Shown here: piece by piece, positions 33,758 through 45,005 of the stretch
How the letters are laid out: each line of letters opens with the position of its first letter
How positions within the stretch are numbered: the first letter of the stretch is position 1
Source: Glutinoglossum americanum
Taxonomy: Eukaryota; Ascomycota; Geoglossomycetes; Geoglossales; Geoglossaceae
Length of the DNA: 64,000 nucleotides
Direction: 5' to 3'
Assembly: GCA_020080175.1 (NCBI GenBank)
Contig: JAGHQL010000030.1
Coordinates: 62,001 to 126,000 of the forward strand
Notes under the pieces: generated by a model
What the model saw: only the letters and a program-made list of their open reading frames with translations
Told to the model about the DNA's origin: nothing
Databases searched by the model: none
Translations under genes and position numbers: made by a program

Positions 33758-34438
33758 CCTAGGATGTCTATAAAACAACAGATTCTCTAAGATTGCGGGT
33801 ATGTATTGCCCTATCACCTTTACCACCAATTACATACGAAAGAATAGGAGGGCATGAATTGTGCAACCGAAGGTCAATCCCCTGTATTGGCTCGGGTGGC
33901 TTTTGTGCACGGAGTCAGGCGAACACGTTTATACCCCATCGGTGTGCCTAGCGTTTGTCAATATTTATAGGAGTTGTAAATGGGGGATGGAGCGTGGGTG
34001 GGGTGTGGGTGGGATCTCGACAGCGCGTCTTAGATTTACCAAAATAGAAATGGTAGCCCTGGAAATTCGTATTACTCTCCCTCGGGAGGAAACAACCTAA
34101 TACGCAAGGATTAAACGCTCTCTGCGCTGTAATCTTCGAAAGTCGGGACGTAGTTTCTTAAAATTCCTAGCCCATACTGTCCTTCTGTATGTAGGGAATT
34201 GTCAAACACCAATGAGTAAGATATAAAACAATCCAAAGGAGAGAGAGCCATGGGGCTACCGTGGGTATTTTCGCCCTTGCAAAACTTGAGCACCTGCTAA
34301 CTGACAAAATAACTCCTGGAAACCAAAAGGTCTTCGTATAGTCCTGTGAAACGACTATCCCCTGACCCGAAAGCATATGAACCGTCCATACGAACAGTCT
34401 GGAAAGAGAGAATGGGCATTTTGTGGTAGGATATCGAA
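33758..34438. other. Convergent intergenic region between HOS2 and the DUF7514 gene
   Basis: 0.68 kb of 3' flanks. No coding frame or repeat recognised. Confidence 0.6.
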
Positions 34439-35994
34439 TTAGTAATACGATGAGGGAGGATATCGCCTCCCTTCCATTCCTTTCAAGTGTGGAAGGATCC
34501 TTCTAAAACCTTGCCTCCCGCCCCTTCCCCATTCCATATCCACAGGCCTATCTGGTGATATCCTCCGGCCAATGGTGGACGCCGTGGAACCAGTCGCACG
34601 GCCTGGGGCCGCGTGATATATGCTACTTGAACCATTCCATTTTACGTTCTGGCCACGATAGTTTCCGCGAACAGTGGGCTCATGGTGTAAGTACCCATCA
34701 CGCTGGCTAGGGACCGCGGAGTGGTGGTAAGTTTCGTAAGAGTAGTCTCCCCTGCCGCGCGCTCCGGGGTCGTACCGTTCGTGGAGTCCCGGAAGATCCC
34801 GGCTACGGCGGTGAACTAGGACGGGGGCGAAGCGTGTCTGCTGAGGCGGTGGAGATAGTTGATTGTCTCGTCTTACGCGTGGGCCGGTTGGAGACTCTGA
34901 ATCTGTGATGCTTTCGGTGTCGGACTCGGAGCCAGAGGAGCTATCGATGGAATTCCTGCGCATAGGGCTATGTGACTTCCTTCGTCTAGCGCTATCGTGA
35001 TGATGTGAATGCAGAGAGGAATCAGGAGAACGACGTAGCCCTTGATTGTATATCTCCTCTGGGAAACTGCGCCGACGGTTCCTCATATTCCCATACTGGT
35101 ATGGAGAGACCGGAGGAGTCACATATATGACATTATCTCTATCATTCCGGTTATGGAAATTGTCGTGGTGCGTGCGGAAATAGTTGGCTTCGTCGGGCAT
35201 CTCAGCACTCCCTGCCGCTGGTCTTCGGGGAGGCGAAATATCCCGCCGCTGCCGCTGCCTTGGAACATCTCTTGTGTGTTCGCGTGGAGGCTGCTCTGTC
35301 TGACTACCTTCCTGTTCGGACTGTGCCTCCCTTTCCAGCTTCTCAGCAACACTGTTGTACCATCTCGTCATCTCTTCATCAGGTTGTTCTGGGAAAGCCT
35401 CTCTAGGAAGAACTTTCGGAAAGATCCCCCCCGTGGCGGGGTGCAAAATATCAAACTTCCGAACTGCCTCCTGCAAAAATGGTACCTGCTCATTTGGATC
35501 TAGCAGTAGCTGTATTGTCTGCCATCGTACGAAGCCCGCATGTGCCAGCGCAGGAATAGACGGAGGACTAAAATGTTCTAAAACAGGTTGTTCGAAAGAA
35601 TGTGCACAACCCAAGGCTTGGTAGAGGAAGGAGAGGCTTGAGTTGGGGGTCTCCAGAAAGAGCTCTTTAGATAGTTAGGTCAACAACACCATTGGCTTAG
35701 AAGAGCGATGGATTGTGTGATTTACCATCATAATTCCCGCCAACGCTCTTGTAGAATGCTGCGAGTTTCTCGGGGGTAAGATGATTGACTTGTTTAGGAT
35801 CGATATTATCGATCTAAGGTCCCATCAGCTTTCCAAAGGCACACAAGCGCTCGATCGCCCAAAGTTCCAATTCAACCACTAACCACATAATTGGCTATCC
35901 CACGTAACAGAAAATCGAAAAGATCTGAAGGGCCTCTGTTCGGCCTTATCATGTGTCCCCAGTACCCGACTGGGTCTTCTTGGGCGGCTGACAT
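34439..35994 (-). CDS. DUF7514-type fungal protein with disordered Arg/Ser-rich tail
   Basis: Fungus-specific protein of unknown function. Exons 35994-35884, 35813-35726 and 35664-34439 give 474 aa. The N-terminal 170 residues form the conserved domain I associate with the family now called DUF7514: YWGHMIRPNRGPSDLFDFLLRG, NIDPKQVNHLTPEKLAAFY, SVGGNYD, ELFLETPNSSLSFLYQALG, ALAHAGFVRWQTIQLLLDP, LQEAVRKFDI, PKVLPREAFP (listed as short blocks). The rest is disordered and rich in Arg, Ser, Pro and Tyr, with RRDISPPRRP, RRKSHSPMRRNS and a Ser/Glu/Asp run (SSSGSESDTESITDSES). That pattern is typical of phospho-regulated RNA- or membrane-associated proteins, but no role is known to me. Introns are GTTAGT..TAG (phase 0) and GTAAAT..AAG (phase 1). 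Confidence 0.88.
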
Positions 35995-37659
35995 TATCTC
36001 GGATCCGCCGACGAAAACCAGAGATCGTGAATTATGCTGATCTATGTATCACCGAAGGTAGACCTTCAGGTCGATCAATGCTTGCTTCTCGTGCAGAGCA
36101 AATACTTTGGAGCTGCCTGGCCGGGACTGGGACCTTTTTGATGAATATCGGCTGGTTGCATTTGGAGTCGGGTCCCACCAAGCGCACCAAGCGGGGCTCC
36201 GCATATACGGTATTGGCTGCCCCAGCCACCACCAAGTCGGGGGCCTCAACAAGGCGCATGGCGTTTCCAAAGAAGCCCTTTGACGACTAAAGCCTTGTAT
36301 TGAAGCTGGCTAGTAATTGGTGCCACATCGGCGATTACAGATGTTTGCATATATGTATGGTACGTAGTACCATGTTCCCTGTGTACATATATCGCAATGA
36401 CTCAAATCTCGAATAGTACTCTGTTTCGAGCTAGACGACGACTTAGACAAACAAAACCGCCCGAGAATTCATTCATACGCCAATGACCGAAGTTATCAAT
36501 GAGCTATGCCCAGAGTTAGGGGTCCAACCCACCTGCCATTCCAACGTGTTAGGTCTAGATGATCAAACAGCGGCTAGATATTTGTTATCCATGTCGTTCT
36601 TTTAGGACAGCCACGCCACACTATCAAACACCAGCGGAATTACATGATCGCTGCTGCCGGCCGTCTCTGGGGGCGACAGTAGCAAAGACTTGCTCCACGT
36701 CTCCACTATCACAACACATCTGGACCCCCAGCCGGAAACAAAGGCTTGGAGGAATAATAGTCATAGCCGAGTTTTCACTTGTTCCAGGTGATTCTCTTGA
36801 GAGAACTACTGAAATTCCTTGCAGATATTCGGATTTTCCGTAATTTTATAGCCAATTCTACTCTATATAGTGTCGTGTCCCCGATTAGGCTGGGCGCCAA
36901 GCTCCAGTGGTTTGTTTTCTGCAATAATCTTTGGTATCTCCCACAATCTTCTGGACAGCGACATCGGGAATCTCCCTTTATCTTAATCGGGTCCACCTGT
37001 GACACTTTAGTAGAGCATAGCGCAGCATAGCACGATCAACGACAAACCCCCCTGCTTCTAGATGGACACATCCGTAACCACAGGAGAGAACTGCCGAATC
37101 TCCCACAAATGCTATCTATTCTGTGTCTCCTGAACGCCTTTAGAATAGACCGCCGGTCCTCCAGAAGTCCGAATACCCACCAGCCCCCTATTCGTGTTTC
37201 GGAGGAGATTGGCTGTGGTTGGTTGTCTTTTCAACGGCTGACCAGGAACCGTTGTGACTACTCAGGCGAATTCAACTCTTCTGAGACAGCCAGAATTGTG
37301 GCTTACATTCTACCATATTGCTTCGTCCAAAATACCTACCACCTTCAAAGAGACGATCGCTCTTCATTGTTAACGGAGGCATAGTTGCGAAGGAGAAACT
37401 CTACATCGAGTATTCACCCATCCAGATCCTTTCTCGCGTTAACTGTTTCCGAAGCTCAGATACCCTGTCACTGGTAAGGGAGGCTAGAACGCTGAGATTG
37501 TATCAAAGGCTTCGGGATGGCTAGCCTCGAAAAGCTTTTGGTGCAATGGCTGCGATGCAGGAAAAGATACGTGTTTTGCAGGAATATTTTGGTGGGGCGG
37601 ACATGGTCAGGGGAATGGATTGACACATAAACAGGTTTGCCGGCACTCTTTTCACCAAA

Positions 37660-37797
37660 AAGCCTCGCGGCCGAGCGGTTTAACCACCGGCTTCAAAATG
37701 AGGTTTTCCCTTGAACACCTAAGGATCTATCCGTTACAATGCCTGACGCAGGCAGCGTAGTCTGGTAGTCGAAACTCCTTGGGGCTTTAAGGTTTTT
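37660..37797 (+). tRNA. tRNA-like sequence, class II type, probably decayed
   Basis: CGGCCGAGCGG (37668-37678) matches the A-box/D-arm wording of Ser and Leu tRNAs. The flanks AAGCCTC (37660-37666) and GGGGCTT (37781-37787) can form a 7-bp acceptor stem with one G-U pair. TGCCTGACGCAGGCA (37740-37754) is a 6-bp hairpin like a long variable arm, and GTCGAAACTCC (37768-37778) resembles a degenerate B box. A T5 run at 37793-37797 could terminate Pol III. However, the T stem is mismatched, the D loop has extra bases, and no clear anticodon stem forms even if an intron is allowed. A tRNA pseudogene or tRNA-derived SINE head is the best reading. Confidence 0.3.
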
Positions 37798-38039
37798 GCT
37801 ATTCGAGAGGGCTTTCTTTTGCCTAGTTTGGATGATGGGAAGGTTCTCTTTTGGGTGTGAAGAAGGGGGGGCGGGTCTTTGTGTGGTAGCGAATAGGAGC
37901 GTGTTCGATCCTCCCCTTGCGCTCTTTTTTCATTTCTCCTTTATTTTCGCGGTATGACGCACATCCTAAAGGACGGCTCGCCACTTCACGATATCATGTA
38001 TGTCTCATCGAAAAGGTTCACGATGCCGCGCAGGCCCTA

Positions 38040-38412
38040 CTCGGATACCACAAAAGGTTTACTAGAATAGCACACCGAAACCACTTGCTGACCTTCAAGT
38101 GTTTTTCTTTGGGCTATTCCCTCTTCACTCCCTAGGGCGTGTTTAGTGGTTATAGGAGTATCTCCCGAACCTATAGCCATGATACCACGGTAGTACCTGG
38201 GAGTCAATTGGTTTGGGAGAATCCATCCCGAACATCTATTCAATAACGCAACGGCCCCCCAAGAGATACTATGATTATGAGAACTCATTTCGAATCATAC
38301 TCTGATGCAACGGCGGTCCTCGAGAGTGCCTTTAGTTACAGGGATTCCTTCCTAGAATATGCAACTTAAAATGATAGTGACGCTTTGTGCGTTGACTTGT
38401 GTGGTATCCTAG
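38040..38412 (+). repeat. 373-bp TIR-bearing, MITE-like repeat
   Basis: Ends are inverted repeats: CTCGGATACCACA on the left and TGTGGTATCCTAG on the right (12 of 13 positions pair). TA dinucleotides flank both ends (38038-38039 and 38413-38414), consistent with a Tc1/mariner-type target duplication. There is no coding capacity. The right half contains two to three tandem units of about 60-70 nt (CCCGAACAT..GCAACGGCCCCCC; TTTCGAATCAT..GCAACGGCGGTCC) that also occur, inverted, at 28.1-28.8 kb. It is best explained as a small non-autonomous DNA element. Confidence 0.5.
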
Positions 38413-39040
38413 TAAGTTCCTCATGTATCCGGGTATATAAAACGTAAAGGCGTAATATTTGAGAGATTATCCCTCATTTAATTCTCTCTTCGGAGACTTT
38501 GTCTCTGATTGCTTCCATTGATATCAATACTGTTGGTGTTTCTCGGACTGCTATCTAAGTGCAACCGTTACGAGACCGTTATAACTGGTAGAGGAATACA
38601 TTGGCATATAGGCTTCAATTCCCAAGCTTTTACTTAGTTTCCACTCAGGTTCAAGCTTTCCTAATGTTCGCCATTTTTGTGATATATGCACACACGCATA
38701 TGCACAAGGACTAGGCCGATCATTCCCGGCATATCAGTGGCCGGTCTCGATAAGCATACTTCACCTATTTATGAGTTGGGGTTAGTGGATAGACAGCATC
38801 GTTCGTAAGGGAAAACCAACACTTGGGGCGGGGATGTTCATGAAGCACTCCCAAAAGTATTCTCCCGCTCTACCGTTCAGACGCTAACAAGGATTCTGAG
38901 TGATGCCATTGCTATATTTAGCGCAACCACAGATGATAACGACAATATGGCCGAACCGCTGGCAGTAATCGAGGGTCTCGGTTTGCTGAGGTTCTGGTTT
39001 GCAGGGAAGTAGTTTCCCGGAAGAGTTGGCACCCTTCGGA

Positions 39041-42000
39041 TCAGCCTTCATCAAGGTCAATCTCCGGCGTCGTTTCCTCTCCCTTCTCCAGTCCAAGAAG
39101 CTTTTCTCTCCTCATTCGGTAGAACTTATCCAAGCAGTTTCTTCTTTGCTCCTGAGTCCATCCCTCAACCACAAGCGCGAACTCTGTAGCGTCGTTAAAA
39201 CCGAACATTCTCGCCATAGTGCAGAATTGCCGCTTCATCACGCCATGAGGGGGGTGGTATAGCAAGTTGGCGTGCCCAGTCCCGTGTTTCAAGCTTGCCT
39301 TCTCTTGCGCGTCATCTCGGCTTCTAGCAAAGACCTTTTCATCACTCAGATTTATATCATTCCCCGTGCTTTCTGCGCGCCTACTGAGGTGAGCTTCGAC
39401 TTTTGAGGATCCGATAACCTCTGAGTTTTCGTGCGTGTATTCTACGCCAGCGCCAGCCAGTATCGCCTGTACAGCGTCTGTCTTCTTTAATGGGTCTTTC
39501 TTGGCATCCAAGACCTCCCCTTTCATCACCATAGTAGCAAGTTGACTCATTGCCTTGTCCTCTTCTTCACCATTGAGTGGATCTTCGTCATCGCCGGCAG
39601 CTTGGTCCATATCAACTTGAATAACATCAACGCCGGCTTTAGATTCCGCAACGTTAGTCTTATTGACGATGTCACGCATGACCACGCTACCTCCTTGGAA
39701 TGAAAAAAGATTTCCAAGTCCGAATATCTCTCCTTTCTGATCCTTCTTTTCTTGCACACCTTTGAAATAACGCCGTTCAGTTGAAGCGTTGTAGCCTATG
39801 TTTGCCTGCTGTTGTTTGTATATCTGTCGGGCATATACGATTTCTTCGATAGTACCTGCAGAAACCAGACGAAAGACCTCGACATCCCGGATCTGGCCGA
39901 TGCGATAAGCGCGGTCTTGCGCCTGCAAGTCATAACTTGGATTCCAGTTGGGGTCCACAATAACAACTTTGTTTGCAGACGTGATGTTCAGGCCTACACC
40001 GCCTGCCTTCGTTGAAATGAGAAACACAAACTGATCCAGGTCGCTATTGAAATCATCCACGGCCTTAGAGCGGTCCTCATAACTCATTGCTCCATCGAGA
40101 TAGCTGACGTTGTAGCTCGTATGATTGAACAGCATCTGGAGCATCTTCAGTAGTCTCACACTATGCGAAAACACTAGAACTTTGTCCCCATTGCTGTGCC
40201 AAAACCTCAGCAGCTTCTTTAATATCTTCCATTTCCCGCAAAATTCGGGGTTGGAGAAATTCAAGATTGAGTCCCTATTACGGTATAGCTCTTTCCATTG
40301 ATCCGGGAGCACTATCTGGAGCATCTCGAGATCCTTAGCTTGTTTTTCTGGCAAATCAGAGCCTTGCGGAATTAGTATTGCCAGGTGATTGCTAAGCTTT
40401 TGAAGGTTTGAGATAGCAGGAAAAACAAATTCCTGCCACCTTCTTTCAGAGGAAGGGAGGGTCGTATAACAGCACCAGCCACGCTTTTTCTTGGAACCAC
40501 AGTCACAGGGTTCACCGGAAGTCTTGATATATTGAACGATATCGCTATCCACAAACAGCTCATACGCATCACGCTGAGTCTCGGTAAGTGGACAGAAAAC
40601 CACTTTATCAGACTTCTTCGGTAGCTGGTGAGCGATCAGTGTCTTCATTCGCCGAAGGAAGAATTCTGGCAGAAGATTTTCGACAAGTTTCTTTGCTGTG
40701 GTACGTGCTAAGCTGAGCTGATACACTGTTGCGTCATGAGATTGGCCAACTTTCAGTGGTGTACAGATGCTCGCCTTCCAAGTTGATATTGGGCCAAACC
40801 TCCCTGGGTTCGTCCAGTTCAGCAAAGTCCAGAGCTCTTCGTATTTGTTTTGGATTGCGGTACCAGTTAGACCTATTCGACAAAGAGCGTTGATCTCGTT
40901 CATAGCCTTAGTTATCCCCGAGTGCCGTTCTTTGATGATGTGACACTCGTCAGCAATAACGCAGTCCCACTCAACCATATTAATAGTATCCTTATTTAGT
41001 CGGTAAGTTGCGTAGGTTGTGATCATAACCTCCAAGCGTCCAGATTTGGCAGCTTGAAGTGCAGCTTCCTTTGCATCTGCATGGAAAACGTCAATCTGCC
41101 ACCAACCCCATCTCTGGAATTCGGATCTCCAGTTTTCGATCAGGGTCCCTGGGCAAACGACCAATACACGAGGATACCAGCGTCCATCCCTAGCTCTTCT
41201 CATCTTCCGCATCCTTTTAGCATCTCGCTCATCTCCAGTCTTTCCGAAGGCAGCGGCTAGAAAGGCAATGACCTGGACCGTTTTGCCTAAGCCCATGTCA
41301 TCCCCCAAAATACCCCCCTTCTGGTACACAAACAGTTCATGGAGGAATGCAACCCCCTGAACTTGGTAACCCCGCAGCCACTGTGCGATAGGCGCCGGTA
41401 TCAGACCGAGAGAATATGGTAATTCAATATCCTTGTATGCTGTAGGTGGTTTCGTCGGAAAACCAGGCCTTTCTTTTAAATCTGCAAGCCTATCGTCGTC
41501 GCTAAAATCAATATCGTCGTAGTCTGGAGGTAGTTTTAATCCAACTTCCTTCATACGTTCTCGGTTGGTTTCAAACACCTTCCGACGGTTCTGGAGATGG
41601 TCTGGCAAGGTGTCTTCCAAGAGAGCATCGTCAGAATCCTCGCCGAACACTTTAGTCTTCTTTGCGGCTCCTTCGACTTTGGCCTTTGTTTTTCTTTTTC
41701 CAACACCAGTTCCCGTTGCTAGTGCTTTGGCTCTGCGTGTGCTTGCTGCAGCACGCCTCTTCTCGGTGGCTTTGCGAGTTTTGAACTTCTTGTAGACCGC
41801 CTCGCCGTCGTCGTCAGACATAACGACCTTTTCCCCCACGATGTTAGTACTCTTCGAATAGGAAGGCCATCGCTGAGAGGCCGACAGGTCGTCACCATCG
41901 CTCGTTGTCTCGCTTGCCACATCTTCTCTGGCGGCGTCTGGTTAAATGGTAATAATTAGATGTCATATTCTCTCGCAGTATAGGACAACTCACTATTGAT

Positions 42001-42057
42001 ATGTTTACCCACCTCCACCACGCCCGTTATTTCCAGGTCATCGTCACTCTTTTCCAT
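39041..42057 (-). CDS. SNF2-family ATPase, ERCC6L2-like
   Basis: DNA-dependent ATPase of the Snf2/Rad26 branch; the closest recognisable group is ERCC6L2 (DNA repair/transcription). Exons 42057-41994 and 41937-39041 give 986 aa. After a basic N-terminus comes the Snf2_N domain: LRGYQVQGVAFLHELF, Walker A GDDMGLGKT (near residue 234), LVVCPGTLIENWRSEFQRW, ITTYATYR, Walker B IADECH (near 353), LTGTAIQNKYEELWTLLNW. The helicase C half includes KVLVFSHSVRLLKML, YLDGAMSYEDRSKAVDDFN, ISTKAGGVGLN and AQDRAYRIGQ. Between the lobes sits a cysteine-rich insert (CDCGSKKKRGWCC, near 499) typical of ERCC6L2-type proteins. The box is DECH rather than DEAH/DEGH. Most of the protein is one exon; the first exon codes 21 acidic residues. 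It is divergent from SKI6 by 195 nt. Confidence 0.92.
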
Positions 42058-42252
42058 CTCCCGAATTCTGTGCTTAATCGCCCTTAGGATTCCATAGATT
42101 CAAATCGCATTGTTCTGGGCCATGAACAGATGGAAGGGAACGCGATAAGGGAAGAATGACGTTTGACGCGAAGTCACATGACTATAAAGCAACAGATTTA
42201 CTCTTACATTAAATTAGCAGCTACAAAGAAACATCTGCCTCGCCCCTCTTCA

Positions 42253-43070
42253 ATGCCTCTCGACACATCGAGTTATTCTCTCGCTCTTCTCCGCCTCGAC
42301 GGCCGCCGTTGGAATGAGCTCCGACGCATCCACGCACAGATTTCCACGCAGGCTGCCGCCGACGGATCGAGCTACCTGGAGATGGGGAACACAAAGGTGA
42401 TATGTACCATTGCCGGGCCAGCAGAAGTCCGAAGAACGGGTGGTGGCGGTTCGGATGCGGAAATCAAAGTGGAGATCGACATTGCGGGGTTTAGCGGGGT
42501 TGAGAGGAAGAAGAGAACCAAGACCGACAAGTTAGTCGAACCTAAGACAAATACTAAGTTCTCTTAAGAGATATGCTTATAATATGCTATAGGCGTGTTG
42601 CTGAAATGCGCTACACAATAGCCAATGCCTTCTCCTCTAGTCTCTTAACGCATCTCTATCCCCGCTCCACCATCCAAATAACCCTCCACATCCTCTCCCA
42701 AGACGGTTCCCTCCTCGCCGCCTGCCTAAACGCCGCAACACTCGCGCTCATCGACGCCGGCATCCCCATGACTGACTACATTGTCGCATGCACGGCCGGC
42801 TCAACGTCATCCTACAGCAGCAACGATGAGAGCGCTGACCCCTTACTAGACCTTAACAGTTCGGAGGAGATGGAATTGCCGTTCTTGACTGTAGGGACGT
42901 TGGGTGCCGGCGAGAAGGTGAGCGTGTTGGTTATGGAGACTAGGGCTCAGATCGGGAGACTGGAAGGTATGTTAGCGGTTGGTGTGGATGGATGTAAACA
43001 AGTACGGGAGATATTAGATCAGGTGGTCCGGAGGCACGGAAAGAAGTTAGTAAACAGCATTGTCGAATAA
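42253..43070 (+). CDS. ski6: Exosome core subunit Ski6/Rrp41 (RNase PH fold)
   Basis: Ring subunit of the 3'-5' RNA exosome, acting in rRNA maturation and mRNA decay. Exons 42253-42530 and 42593-43070 give 251 aa (yeast Ski6 is 246). Family motifs are LRLDGRRWNELRRIHAQI, GSSYLEMGNTKVICTI, YPRSTIQITLHILSQDGSLLAACLNAATLALIDAGIPM (as consecutive short blocks) and a C-terminal helix QVREILDQVVRRHGKKL. The catalytic aspartates of archaeal Rrp41 are not needed in the fungal ring. The start is the ATG of MPLDTSSY at 42253; an in-frame ATG about 90 nt upstream would add a non-conserved leader. The intron starts GTTAGT and rejoins DK-RVAEMRYT in phase 2. Confidence 0.94.
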
Positions 43071-43608
43071 TACTCCTATTGAGCGATCTCTCCTTTCCGA
43101 TATGTTCCCCTTGTTCGATTAAGACCTCCATAGAACATTGGCCGGTGAGGAGGCGTTGGGGTTGAAATCAACCAACATCTAGATCTGATATTGTGAAGTG
43201 ATAGCAGTTGAGCAAGGGGAATTCGTGTGGTGTCAGAAGTCTTTCAGCTAAAACTCTAGGGCATTCTTTCTGGAGTGGTGGTGGTTTGCGATCTTGTAGC
43301 TCGGTCTAGAATCTTGGTAGCTCTTGGAGTAAGCCTTTGATGTAGACGTAGAGGCTGCAATTTCACTCATCAATATACAGTCCACAACATTCCAACTATT
43401 ATTCTATTAACACCCAAAAGTGGCTCGTTATGTTAACTTTTTATCCTCCTTGCTTAATCGCCTTATGCAGAGATTACAATTTGTAATGTCTCGCAAACAG
43501 CGAGGATAAGTCAGGCCGCAGCCCATCTCAGCTGCGCTACAACGCAAATAACACCTTTTCCAACTCGAAATTGTGTGATCCTCCACAGGCCCAGCTAATG
43601 GGCATGGG
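43071..43608. other. Convergent intergenic region
   Basis: 0.54 kb between the SKI6 stop and the stop of the next minus-strand gene. Terminator space; no gene seen. Confidence 0.6.
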
Positions 43609-45005
43609 CTAGTTCTTGCTTCCCTTTCCCCCTCTGCTGGCCGTTCTACTCCCGCATTTTACCAACCCTTCTTTCTTTGCCTGTTGCCAGTGTCTATCGC
43701 GCATCTTATCGGACACCAGACGCATGGCGTGCTCGCAGGGGTCCTTGGAAAAATTGGCCTGGACTCCGCCGAACGTAGAGCTGCCGATTTTCGCTTGGTC
43801 ATCAAAGTGGTTCTTGAGATCCATAGCATTTGCCACGCTACCCAGTACCACAGTGGCATTCCCCCGGTTGTAGTAGAAAATCAACTCGACTGCGCTGCGA
43901 GGAACCACGCGGAGGATCTCTTGATAGAATGCAGACTCTGCCATGTGACCACCAAAAAGACCGGAGCGAACGACAGTCAAGCGACGCCGAGCGTTGACCG
44001 GCGGGTCCATCAGCCGTAATACGTTGTCGTCTGGATGAGGTTCGCCAGCTTCGAATCGTAGATCTCTCACCCAGGTAGGATGTGTGAAAGTCTTCGCTGA
44101 CTCCAAGAATAGCGCAGCGTCTCTGGCCAAATAGAAAACGATGTGAACAACTCGTGCGGTCGCAGCTTTGGGATCACTATTAAATGAAATTGACTTAACT
44201 GGGCCTTCGTGTATCAACTCCGTGATATCAGTGAGCTTTATACGCCGCGGGCAATTGTAAATCCAAACAACCCTCGTCTCCAGAGCTCTCTCAGCCGTTA
44301 GAGGCAGAGAACTAAGGACAGCTCCGGGCATCCCTGTGAGCTGGGAAAGAGTGATTCGGGCAGCCTGCTGTATCGTCTTTGCTTCTATTCCATTTGCTGT
44401 GACGGATGCCCAGGATTGGGGAGCAGGAATGCTAGTATTTAGGGAAGTTATTTGTGGTATAGCTGTCATTGGAAGGGCCTGGACCTCTTGGGAATCGTGA
44501 CCGAAGAGCCGTACGATCGGGGGACGCTGCTCCGGTAGGTCGCTAACCTCTGTAAGGATTTGAGGTTGGCCTTGGCTCCCGGCAGCGACATTTGCTGCAG
44601 GTGTCGGGATGGGACCTTTGGATTGTTCGGGAGGTAGAGGTGCTAAACGATCATTGACCCCAATTTCCACAGGACTCACCAGCCCCAACGACGAAATGCC
44701 GCTGGCCTTTGCAAGGCCTTTCGTGGTATCATAGGCAATCAAGTCGTTGCCAGTGAAAACTGGCTCTGTGTCATCCTGTACCTCAATAAGAAGAGCGTAT
44801 ATCTTATTGATATGAGACGCCATCTCATTCGCATGTTTAGGATGCGTTTCACGCAGCTTCTGTCAAATTAGCCCATTTGTAAGACGAGTAGGCTCAGTTA
44901 TGTGCGTGTACATACTAAAGCGACACCTGCGTCGAGGTGTTGGTGCGCCCTCATGAAACAGACCGTGAACGAATCCGGAGTACTGTACACTCCACCGCTA
45001 GCCAT
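43609..45005 (-). CDS. Conserved fungal protein of unknown function with RRM-like segment
   Basis: I cannot name this protein. Exons 45005-44916 and 44859-43609 give 446 aa. The first exon (MASGGVYSTPDSFTVCFMRAH) is joined by a GTATGT..CAG phase-0 intron to KLRETHPKHANEMASHINKIY, giving a continuous helix-rich N-terminal domain of about 70 residues. The middle is Pro/Ala/Gln-rich. From about residue 215 there is RVVWIYNCPRRIKLTDITELI..GPVKSISF, followed by ARVVHIVFYLARDAALFLES. That reads like an RRM with RNP2-like (VWIYNCP) and RNP1-like segments. A second similar unit seems to follow (RLTVVRSGLFGG..VVPRSAVELIFYYNRGNATVVLGS). The tail is basic (RTASRGGKGSKN). RNA binding is inferred from fold-like patterns only. 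Confidence 0.8.

Larger units (their letters stand above)
35995..39040. other. 3-kb gene-poor region with repeat and tRNA-like relics
   Basis: Longest non-coding stretch of the window. Open frames here are short and have no recognisable motif. It contains the tRNA-like sequence at 37660-37797 and the TIR-bearing repeat at 38040-38412 (separate entries). The left part (35995-37600) should include the DUF7514 promoter and otherwise looks like unique decayed sequence; nothing more can be said. Confidence 0.6.

Noticed and set aside
36027-36290. 87-codon open frame next to the DUF7514 gene
   Set aside because: No family motif, no splice partners that extend it, and another frame on the opposite strand is equally open.
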